6,400 nt of DNA from an uncultured Candidatus Methylacidiphilales bacterium (GTDB lineage: Bacteria > Verrucomicrobiota > Verrucomicrobiia > Methylacidiphilales > CALFVM01), in the NCBI GenBank assembly GCA_937928665.1, contig CALFVM010000011.1:1-6400 (forward strand), written 5' to 3'. The position numbers and the translations under genes are program-made. This document shows positions 1 through 5,585 of the stretch, in pieces. Every line of letters begins with the position of its first letter. The first letter of the stretch is position 1. Below the pieces are notes generated by a model. It was not told the origin of the DNA. It saw only the letters and a program-made list of their open reading frames with translations, and did no database searches.

Positions 1-587
1 TGCAGGTAAACGTTGTAAGAATAAAAATCAACAAACTTGGGGAGGAGGTATTCGGTGGGCGGAAAGTTGGCGTAGGCAACCAGCGCACCGTCGTCTTCAC
101 TTTTGACAATTTGGGCGAGTGAATCGAGGAAGGCCTCCATCCGGCGGGCTCCGTACCATCGGACCAGATCAGCCGGGATCTCATTATCGACGTAGAATCC
201 CATCAAAGCCGGGTGGCCGGGGTGAGCTTTGGCGGCGTCGCGCACCGAACGCCGGATGGTTCGTTTTGCCTTGCGATCGTTCAGAAACAAAACCCGGTTC
301 TGCCACGGCACGGTCACGATGACCCGCAGGCCTTTTTCCCGCGCCAGGTCCATGAACCAACGAGGCGGCGGGTGATAGATTCGCAGGAGATTAAAGCCGG
401 CCCGGCGAATCAGATCGAAGTCACGTGCGGCGGACTCGGGAGTGCCGAGGTATCCCGGCGGCTCTCCCTGCGGGCACAGGGGCCCGTAGGTGACGCCCTG
501 GACCCAAAACTTTTCTTCCCCATCGAAAAAAAACTTGGCCCGCGCTTCTAGTCGCCCCGCCAGCGGGCCGGTCGTTCCTGCCATCAT
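1..587 (-). CDS. Glycoside hydrolase-like (clan A TIM barrel) protein, N-terminal part, cut by left edge
   Basis: The minus-strand frame from the ATG at 587 is open to the window edge and gives 195 residues; the C-terminus is missing. The order of elements is that of a GH2/GH5-type barrel: a short strand region with FFFDGEEKFWVQGVTYGP (19-36), FDLIRRAGFNLLRIYHPPP (57-75), a strand GLRVIVTVPW (86-95), and FYVDNEIPADLVRWYG (131-146). N135-E136 is the Asn-Glu pair that carries the acid/base in clan-A hydrolases. YANFPPTEYL then FVDFYSYNVYL follows. Recalled relatives in Verrucomicrobiota and other phyla carry this barrel in front of a family 2 glycosyltransferase domain and are often annotated as glycosyltransferases; that part would lie outside the window. 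There is no signal peptide, so action is probably cytoplasmic, perhaps in exopolysaccharide synthesis (inference). A second ATG at 584 is an equal start candidate. The frame stays open upstream of 587, but the family-like sequence begins near the double Met. The gene is divergent from purC. Confidence 0.75.
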   Translation of the reverse strand, partial: MMAGTTGPLAGRLEARAKFFFDGEEKFWVQGVTYGPLCPQGEPPGYLGTPESAARDFDLIRRAGFNLLRIYHPPPRWFMDLAREKGLRVIVTVPWQNRVLFLNDRKAKRTIRRSVRDAAKAHPGHPALMGFYVDNEIPADLVRWYGARRMEAFLDSLAQIVKSEDDGALVAYANFPPTEYLLPKFVDFYSYNVYL

Positions 588-675
588 ATTGATCGCCGGA
601 CCATAGCGGTTTTGCCGACGCTCGCAATCGTCTGTTGCAGGACTGTCATCATTCCGCAACCATCTCCCGGCTTTC
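588..675. promoter_or_regulatory. Divergent intergenic spacer between GH-like gene and purC
   Basis: This 88-base spacer separates two head-to-head genes, so it should hold both promoters. For the minus-strand gene, TTGCGA (plus-strand bases 622-627) and TATGGT (600-605) with a 16-base gap are a weak sigma-70-like pair 12 bases before the ATG. For purC no convincing -35/-10 pair was seen. No operator-like palindrome or purine riboswitch fold was recognised. Neither start codon has a strong ribosome binding site. The promoter role comes from gene orientation; the individual boxes are low confidence. Confidence 0.35.
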
Positions 676-1515
676 ATGAATCCGACTCTTCTCCACCGGG
701 GCAAAGTCCGCGATGTGTACACATGGGGTGATGATCTTCTCCTCGTCGCCACCGACCGGATTTCGGCCTTTGATGTCATTCTCCCCGACCTTATCCCCGG
801 CAAAGGAGTTGCCCTGACCCGCATTTCCCAATTCTGGTTTGAACGCCTTCCGGTTGATCTTCCCCATCATGTGATTGCGTTCGGCCTGCCGCCGGGACTG
901 GACCGGCCTGAGTGGGCGGAGCGGACCACCTGGTGTCGGCGGGCCGCTCCTGTGCCGCTGGAGTGCGTGGTCCGGGGTTACCTGGCCGGATCGGCCTGGG
1001 CGGATTATCAGAGGACCGGGGCGGTGCAGGGGATTGCCTTGCCCGGCGGGCTTCGGGAAAGTGACCAACTCCCGGAACCTATCTTCACGCCAACGACCAA
1101 AGCATCCACCGGGCATGATGAGCCGCTGACCGAGGAGGCAGCCCGGGCGCACGTTGGCCACGATCTCTTTGAGCAGCTCCGCGCACTCTCCCTCCGCATT
1201 TACACCGAAGGCGCGGCCTACGCGGCTAACCGCGGTATCCTCATTGCCGATACCAAGTTCGAATTCGGACGGATTGACGGCCGACTTGCCTTGATCGATG
1301 AACTGCTGACGCCCGACAGCAGCCGATTCTGGCCAAGTGACGGCTACGCGCCCGGCGGCCCGCAGCCGAGCTACGACAAACAGTTTGTCCGGGACTATCT
1401 CCTTTCTCTGCGCGATTGGAACCGCCAACCGCCCGGCCCACGCCTTCCCCCGGAGATCATTGAGGGGACGCAGGAACGATACGAAACCGCCCGGCGCTTA
1501 CTGGTCGGTGCTTAA
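676..1515 (+). CDS. purC: Phosphoribosylaminoimidazole-succinocarboxamide synthase (SAICAR synthetase)
   Basis: The 279-residue product is a complete PurC. It joins CAIR and L-aspartate using ATP to make SAICAR in cytoplasmic de novo purine synthesis (EC 6.3.2.6). Family signatures appear in order: the nucleotide-binding start GKVRDVY (9-15), LVATDRISAFDV (23-34), PLECVVRGYLAGSAW (94-108), FTPTTKA (137-143), DTKFEFG (192-198), the signature ELLTPDSSRFWP (209-220), and PSYDKQFVRDYL (231-242). At about 280 residues with these insertions it resembles the longer, ADE1-like PurC type rather than the roughly 240-residue short form. The ATG at 676 places the GKVRDVY motif nine residues in, as usual. 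The frame is open back to a stop at 604-606 but offers no ATG, GTG or TTG there. No clear Shine-Dalgarno precedes it. No other pur gene is in the window, so it is not part of a purine operon as far as can be seen. Confidence 0.97.
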   Translation: MNPTLLHRGKVRDVYTWGDDLLLVATDRISAFDVILPDLIPGKGVALTRISQFWFERLPVDLPHHVIAFGLPPGLDRPEWAERTTWCRRAAPVPLECVVRGYLAGSAWADYQRTGAVQGIALPGGLRESDQLPEPIFTPTTKASTGHDEPLTEEAARAHVGHDLFEQLRALSLRIYTEGAAYAANRGILIADTKFEFGRIDGRLALIDELLTPDSSRFWPSDGYAPGGPQPSYDKQFVRDYLLSLRDWNRQPPGPRLPPEIIEGTQERYETARRLLVGA

Positions 1516-1563
1516 ATGGATCAGGGGATGCAGCCCTCCGTTTCCAACCTTGCCAAAAGTTGA
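1516..1563 (+). CDS. Possible mini-ORF 1 directly after purC (15 codons)
   Basis: An ATG begins on the base right after the purC TAA stop (TAAATG) and reads MDQGMQPSVSNLAKS to a TGA. No homology is recognised and it has no ribosome binding site of its own apart from what termination of purC could supply. It may be chance. It is noted because it lies in tandem with a second mini-ORF in the leader of the GH130 gene. Confidence 0.15.
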   Translation: MDQGMQPSVSNLAKS

Positions 1564-1570
1564 CGGGGGG
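1534..1570 (+). promoter_or_regulatory. Predicted leader hairpin covering a G-rich ribosome-binding-like run
   Basis: CCCTCCGT (1534-1541) can pair with ACGGGGGG (1563-1570) over eight base pairs with one G-U wobble, leaving a 21-base loop. The 3' arm is the G-run just before the ATG at 1574, so the fold would hide the only Shine-Dalgarno-like stretch in this leader. There is no T-run after it, so it is not a normal intrinsic terminator. The pairing is visible in the sequence; a regulatory role is inference. Confidence 0.25.
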
Positions 1571-1573
1571 AGA

Positions 1574-1609
1574 ATGCTCGAAACTTCCAGCCGAGCCGAT
1601 TCATCATGA
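1574..1609 (+). CDS. Possible leader mini-ORF 2 overlapping the GH130 start (11 codons)
   Basis: The ATG at 1574 follows a purine run GGGGGGAGA and reads MLETSSRADSS, ending in a TGA that overlaps the GH130 ATG as ATGA (1606-1609). The overlap is the classic geometry for translational coupling, and the downstream gene has no binding site of its own. The spacing of the G-run from the ATG (GGAG ends one base away; GGGGG would leave four bases) is not ideal. No homology is recognised. It could be a real coupling leader or chance. Confidence 0.3.
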   Translation: MLETSSRADSS

Positions 1610-2787
1610 ACCCATCCTTCCAAGACCGCCTCTCCCTTCTCCGTCACCAGCATCGCACCCTGATTGAACGATCCAACGCCATCGACACCTCCTGGACCAA
1701 TGGGGTCTATGAACGTTACCTCCACCCGGTCTTAACCGCCGGACACGTGCCACTGGAATGGCGTTACGATCTGGACCCGGCCACCAACCCGTTTCTTTTG
1801 GAACGGCTTGGCATCAACGCGGTGATGAACGCAGGTGCCATGAAATGGCAGGGCAAGTATTTGGTGGTAGCCAGGGTCGAGGGCTGGGACCGGAAATCGT
1901 TTTTTGCCATCGCGGAGAGCCCTAACGGGATCGACCGGTTTGAGTTCTGGGACGAACCAATTCTGATGGACGAAACCGCCGACCCGGACACCAACGTTTA
2001 TGACATGCGCCTGGTGGCTCACGAAGACGGCTGGATCTACGGCCTCTTTTGCACGGAACGCAAAGACCCGGCCGCGCCTCCGGGAGATCTGTCCAGTGCG
2101 GTGGCCCAGTGTGGAATCGCCCGGACCCGAGATCTGAAGAGCTGGGAACGGCTGCCCGATTTGAAGACCCGCTCGGCCCAGCAACGCAACGTGGTTCTGC
2201 ACCCTGAGTTTGTCGGCGGCAAATACGCGCTCTACACCCGGCCCCAGGACGGCTTTATTGACACGGGCAAAGGCGGCGGCATCGGCTGGGCACTCTGTGA
2301 CACGATGGAAGGGGCCGTGACGGGCGAGGAAGTGATCATCGATGCCCGGGCCTATCACACCATCAAAGAAACCAAGAACGGACAGGGGCCTGCGCCGATC
2401 AAGACCGACAAGGGCTGGCTCCACCTGGCCCATGGCGTCCGTGGCTGCGCGGCCGGTTTGCGTTACGTGCTCTATGTCTTCGTGACCGACCTGGCAGACC
2501 CGACCAAGGTCATTGCTTCGCCAGGCGGCTATTTCATTGCCCCGGAAGGGATTGAGCGGGTGGGTGACGTGTCCAATGTCACCTTCTCTAACGGCTGGAT
2601 TGCCGATGACGACGGGCGTGTGTTCATTTATTACGCCTCTTCTGACACGCGGCTTCACGTTGCCACCTCCTCGATTGAGCGCCTGCTGGACTATGCCTTC
2701 AACACCCCATCTGACCCACTCCGAAGCCGGGCCTGTGTGGAGCAGCGGCTTACGCTGATCCGGAAAAACCGCGCCCTGGCGGGCTAG
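1606..2787 (+). CDS. GH130 glycoside phosphorylase, probably 4-O-beta-D-mannosyl-D-glucose phosphorylase
   Basis: The 393-residue product closely matches the GH130 subfamily 1 enzyme of Bacteroides fragilis (about 390 residues) along its whole length as recalled. That enzyme reversibly phosphorolyses beta-1,4-mannosyl-glucose to alpha-mannose-1-phosphate and glucose (EC 2.4.1.281) in cytoplasmic mannan use. Visible blocks of the five-bladed propeller are VEGWDRKSFF (91-100), ESPNGIDRFEFWD (104-116), NVYDMRL (130-136), RNVVLHPEF (194-202), YTRPQDGF (210-217), GPAPIKT (261-267), WLHLAHGVRG (271-280), GDVSNVTFSNGWI (320-332) and YYASSDTR (342-349). D133 in NVYDMRL lines up with the catalytic Asp131 of the Bacteroides enzyme. 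There is no signal peptide. The ATG at 1606 is the first possible start after an in-frame TGA at 1561-1563. It follows purC by 90 bases. The usual partners (cellobiose 2-epimerase, mannanase, sugar transporter) are absent here. A related mannoside phosphorylase specificity is the main alternative. Confidence 0.93.
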   Translation: MNPSFQDRLSLLRHQHRTLIERSNAIDTSWTNGVYERYLHPVLTAGHVPLEWRYDLDPATNPFLLERLGINAVMNAGAMKWQGKYLVVARVEGWDRKSFFAIAESPNGIDRFEFWDEPILMDETADPDTNVYDMRLVAHEDGWIYGLFCTERKDPAAPPGDLSSAVAQCGIARTRDLKSWERLPDLKTRSAQQRNVVLHPEFVGGKYALYTRPQDGFIDTGKGGGIGWALCDTMEGAVTGEEVIIDARAYHTIKETKNGQGPAPIKTDKGWLHLAHGVRGCAAGLRYVLYVFVTDLADPTKVIASPGGYFIAPEGIERVGDVSNVTFSNGWIADDDGRVFIYYASSDTRLHVATSSIERLLDYAFNTPSDPLRSRACVEQRLTLIRKNRALAG

Positions 2788-2926
2788 AAATGGCCTGGCC
2801 GACGGTAGGGCTCGCTGACTTCATCTTCCTCGACACCGGTGTCGGGCTCTGGGATTTTCGGAGCATTCGGCAGCTGCGGTTGCCGACGCAGGGCGGATTG
2901 GTTTGCAGGCTCCGCCCCGGAAATCC
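2788..2926. other. Intergenic gap with dyad symmetries between GH130 and the PhnP-like gene
   Basis: No plus-strand gene is supported in these 139 bases. A perfect 14-base palindrome, CGACACCGGTGTCG, sits at 2831-2844. A six-base-pair stem TCGGCA/TGCCGA (2867-2872 with 2881-2886) flanks an 8-base loop, and GCAGCTGC (2870-2877) is itself palindromic. Neither dyad is followed by a T-run, so an intrinsic terminator is not convincing. The gap may hold a promoter for the downstream genes, but no clear -35/-10 pair was seen. Confidence 0.4.
2831..2844. repeat. Perfect 14-bp palindrome
   Basis: CGACACCGGTGTCG reads the same on both strands. It lies 44 bases after the GH130 stop and 82 bases before the PhnP-like start. 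As RNA it would give a 5-bp stem with a CCGG loop, short for a terminator; as DNA it has the form of a dimeric-repressor half-site pair. Its function is unknown. Confidence 0.5.
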
Positions 2927-3697
2927 ATGGAGTTCCTATTTCTCGGCACTGGCACCAGCACAGGCGTTCCCATGATCGGGTGCGACTGCGAGGTTTGCCG
3001 TTCAAACGACCCGCGTGATCAACGTTTGCGCTGTGCCGCGGTGGCCCGAACCCAGGGAGCAACCGTCCTGATCGATGCGCCGCCTGATCTCCGCGCCCAG
3101 GCGCTCAGGGCCGGCTTGCGGAAGATAGATGCCGTTCTCTTCACTCACGCCCACACCGACCACGTCATGGGGTTTGACGATTTGCGCCGGTTCACCGACG
3201 CCGAGGGGAATCTGCCAGTTTACGGGGATGCGCACACGCTCGCCCGGCTGCGTCAAGCCTTTGACTATGCGTTTGATCCCAGCTGCAAGTATCCGGGATA
3301 TCTTCACGCCATCCCGCATATCATCGCCGGACCGGTCACCGTGGGGCCCCTGACCTTCCAACCGGTGCCCGTCCCCCACGGCAGATTCACGACCAACGGC
3401 TTCCTCATTCATGAAGCAGGCTGCCCCAAGCTGGCCTACCTCCCGGATTGCTCGGACGTCCCGCCCCCGGCCCGCGAGGTTCTCCGCAAGGTCCCGGTCC
3501 TGGTGATCGATGGTCTGCGGGAACGGCCCCACCCCTCCCACCTCTCTGTCTCCCAGGCGGTGGAGGTCGCTGCCGACCTCGGCGCGGAACAAACCTACCT
3601 GACCCACATTGCCCATGATTTCCTGCACGCCCGGCGCGAGCCGACCCTTCCCCCTAGGGTGCGGCTGGCCTACGATGGATTGTGCCTCACGGTATGA
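2927..3697 (+). CDS. PhnP-like metallo-beta-lactamase-fold phosphodiesterase
   Basis: The 256-residue product has the full metal set of the PhnP/RNase Z branch of the metallo-beta-lactamase fold. Visible are FLGTGTSTGVP (5-15), the structural zinc motif C19-D-C21-E-V-C24, the core FTHAHTDH (72-79) with H74, H76, D78 and H79, then H151, D174 in YLPDCSD, HPSHLS (202-207), and THIAHD (226-231). By comparison with E. coli PhnP, H227 would be the last active-site ligand, H230 the fourth ligand of the structural zinc, and H202 or H205 the general acid. PhnP opens 5-phosphoribosyl 1,2-cyclic phosphate; the substrate here is unknown because no phn genes are nearby. It is cytoplasmic, with no signal peptide. 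The ATG at 2927 puts the conserved FLGTGTS motif at the N-terminus; a TTG at 2903 in frame would add eight unlikely residues. A weak GGAA precedes the start. Its TGA overlaps the next gene as ATGA. In housekeeping annotation it would be called MBL fold metallo-hydrolase. Confidence 0.92.
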   Translation: MEFLFLGTGTSTGVPMIGCDCEVCRSNDPRDQRLRCAAVARTQGATVLIDAPPDLRAQALRAGLRKIDAVLFTHAHTDHVMGFDDLRRFTDAEGNLPVYGDAHTLARLRQAFDYAFDPSCKYPGYLHAIPHIIAGPVTVGPLTFQPVPVPHGRFTTNGFLIHEAGCPKLAYLPDCSDVPPPAREVLRKVPVLVIDGLRERPHPSHLSVSQAVEVAADLGAEQTYLTHIAHDFLHARREPTLPPRVRLAYDGLCLTV

Positions 3698-5487
3698 GAC
3701 TCGGTTCGATGTGGCTTGGGTTGGTCCTGATCCTCGGGGCCGCCTCCCTCTTTGCTGCCGGTCCCGAGCCGTCGCCCCTGCAGGAACGGCTGCTGGTCGT
3801 CTACAACCGGAACGATCCGGACGCTGAGCCCCTCGCCCGCTATTATGCGGAGCGGCGGAACATCCCCGCCGAGCGCGTCCTGGCCATCGCCTGCCCCGTG
3901 GAAGAAATTGTTTCACGCGAAGATTACGAGCAGACCATCCGCAAACCGATTAGCGACTACCTGGAAAGCAGGGGGTGGCTCAAACGGGTTCCCCGCATGA
4001 TCGGGGAGTTGCCGGTTTTAATGGCGAAGGATAATCAGATTTGGGCCATGGCACTCATCCGGGGAATACCCTTGAAAATTGCCGAAGACCCGACTCAGCC
4101 AACCCCTGACAACCTCCAAGCCGCCTTGCGGACCAACGCCGCCGCCGTTGATTCCGAACTGGCCCTCATCACGTTCGAGAACCTTCCCCTGGCCGGTTTC
4201 ATCAGCAACCTCTACTACTCCAACGACAGCAGCCCCAATCTGCCCGGCACCCCCGGCGGTGTCCGACCCTTCTCCCCACAGTTCGCCGATTACCTCATTC
4301 TGGTCTGTCGACTGGACGGAGCCGAGCCGGGGCAGGTCCGCCGGATGATCGACGATGCGATCGCCACCGAAAAACTCGAACTCACCGGCCGCGCCTATGT
4401 TGACACCCGGGGAATCGCCGACAAAAGCGATCCCTACATCCTCGGCGACGAATGGCTCCGGCGCACCGCGGAACTCTTCCGTGCCAGCGGGTTTGAAACT
4501 GTGGTTGATGAAGGGCCGTCTGTCATTCCTGCTTTCGAACCGTGGGCCGATGTCGCGCTCTATGCCGGGTGGTACGCCGAACACATAGAAGGCCCTTTTA
4601 ATCGCCCCGGCTTCACCTTCAGGCCGGGTGCGGTGGCCTATCACATCCATTCCTTTTCCGCGAACTCCCTTCGGACCGATCACCGGAACTGGGCCGGACC
4701 GTTCGTTGGGCGGGGGGTTGCCGCGACGATGGGCGCGGTCTACGAACCCTATTTGCGATTCACTCCGGAAGTGCCCACCTTCTTCGCAGCACTCCTTAAC
4801 GGACTCACGTTTGCCGAGGCCGCCTACCAGTCCCAAATCGCCCTTTCCTGGATGATTACCAACGTGGGCGATCCCCTCTACCGCCCCTTCCCGAGGAACT
4901 TTTACCTCAACCTCGAACACGCCCGCGCCACCGCCCACCCGGACCTTCCCTGGCTACGCCTGCGCAACACTCGCCTCACCTACGCCTCGGGCAAGATTGG
5001 CGAAACCAACCGCGCCCTGCGCGAGCTGCTGGATCAAGCCCCTTCTCTCCTGCTTCAGGAAGGCTACGCCGATATCATGACCATCTTCGCCCCAGACCGC
5101 TTGGAGGCCTGGAAGACTTATCGCCAAATCATTGAAACCTCCCGCGACCCGCTCACCCGCATCCGGATCGGAATCAAACTGGCCCGGAGCTGGGAACAAC
5201 GCGGCCGCCACGCCGATGCACTCGCACTCTATGACACCCTCCTGGCGGATCATCCGGCTGAAGGTCTCGAGTTTCATCTTCCCCAGCGCGCCTATGCGCT
5301 GGTGACGACCGAACGAATCCTGGACGTCCCCGTGCGCCTGCGACCGATCCTTCGACAAATGGCCGAGGCAGCAGCCGCTGGGGGAGCCGCGGTCCGTCCC
5401 CCGGGCAACCCGGTGCCCGAAGCACCCCAGCCACCGGAGCCACCCCAGCCCCCCGGCCCGCCTGCGCCGACGAATCCTGCTCCCTAG
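3694..5487 (+). CDS. Secreted TIGR03790-family protein with TPR-like C-terminal region and proline-rich tail
   Basis: The 597-residue product belongs to the uncharacterised TIGR03790 family, found sporadically in Verrucomicrobiota, Acidobacteriota, Planctomycetota and others; no function is established. A signal peptide is clear: a short basic start, then hydrophobic MWLGLVLILGAASLFA (6-21), with likely cleavage near AAG (21-23), so the protein is exported. Family blocks are LLVVYNRNDPDAEPLARYYA (33-52), SREDYEQTIRKPISDYL (74-90), AVDSELAL (151-158), RLDG (206-209), AGWYAEH (291-297), GAVAYHIHSFSANSLR (312-327), GAVYEPYL (347-354) and SWMITNVGDPLYRPF (385-399). After the core, residues about 420-545 look helical and TPR-like, and residues 569-597 are proline-rich. 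The ATG at 3694 is chosen for its ATGA overlap with the upstream gene and the proper signal peptide; a GTG at 3682 would add four residues. No transmembrane anchor or sorting signal is seen at the C-terminus. Confidence 0.9.
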   Translation: MRLGSMWLGLVLILGAASLFAAGPEPSPLQERLLVVYNRNDPDAEPLARYYAERRNIPAERVLAIACPVEEIVSREDYEQTIRKPISDYLESRGWLKRVPRMIGELPVLMAKDNQIWAMALIRGIPLKIAEDPTQPTPDNLQAALRTNAAAVDSELALITFENLPLAGFISNLYYSNDSSPNLPGTPGGVRPFSPQFADYLILVCRLDGAEPGQVRRMIDDAIATEKLELTGRAYVDTRGIADKSDPYILGDEWLRRTAELFRASGFETVVDEGPSVIPAFEPWADVALYAGWYAEHIEGPFNRPGFTFRPGAVAYHIHSFSANSLRTDHRNWAGPFVGRGVAATMGAVYEPYLRFTPEVPTFFAALLNGLTFAEAAYQSQIALSWMITNVGDPLYRPFPRNFYLNLEHARATAHPDLPWLRLRNTRLTYASGKIGETNRALRELLDQAPSLLLQEGYADIMTIFAPDRLEAWKTYRQIIETSRDPLTRIRIGIKLARSWEQRGRHADALALYDTLLADHPAEGLEFHLPQRAYALVTTERILDVPVRLRPILRQMAEAAAAGGAAVRPPGNPVPEAPQPPEPPQPPGPPAPTNPAP

Positions 5488-5585
5488 AGCCGGACCGCTC
5501 CAGCTTGACGTACTCATCAGAGCTCTCTTTTCCCAACCGCAAGAAACCCCGTTGGCATTCGGCCCTGAATCTGCTCAGTAGCACC
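5488..5585 (+). other. Spacer before the amidohydrolase gene
   Basis: These 98 bases separate two same-strand genes. The amidohydrolase frame is open through the whole spacer, and a TTG at 5505 would extend the protein by 27 residues, rich in Ser, Lys and Arg, with no family resemblance. TTGACG at 5505-5510 looks like a -35 box but no matching -10 follows at the right distance. No terminator-like hairpin with a T-run was seen, so read-through from the upstream gene is plausible. Confidence 0.35.

Noticed and set aside
213..551. 112-codon plus-strand frame over the left-edge gene
   Set aside because: The minus-strand frame has ordered barrel motifs including NE; this one has none.
649..1428. 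259-codon open frame antisense to purC
   Set aside because: The plus strand holds a complete PurC with all motifs. Long antisense frames are expected in GC-rich coding DNA, and this translation shows no domain.
1528..1570. Intrinsic terminator after purC
   Set aside because: A stem can be drawn but no T-run follows, and its loop is 21 bases long.
1732..2658. 308-codon open frame antisense to the GH130 gene
   Set aside because: It lies wholly inside a confidently identified GH130 gene and its translation shows no recognisable family motif.
2790..2975. 61-codon plus-strand frame starting just after the GH130 stop
   Set aside because: It runs into the PhnP-like gene in another frame, has no homology and no binding site.
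3002..3916. 304-codon open frame antisense to the PhnP-like and TIGR03790 genes
   Set aside because: Shadow of two real genes; Arg/Gly-rich composition and no motif.
4018..4938. 306-codon Gly/Val-rich open frame antisense to the TIGR03790 gene
   Set aside because: Composition reflects the complement of GC-rich codons; the plus strand has clear family blocks across the same span.
5505..5585. Upstream extension of the amidohydrolase from a TTG
   Set aside because: The extension does not resemble the family N-terminus, while the ATG at 5586 starts the expected first strand.
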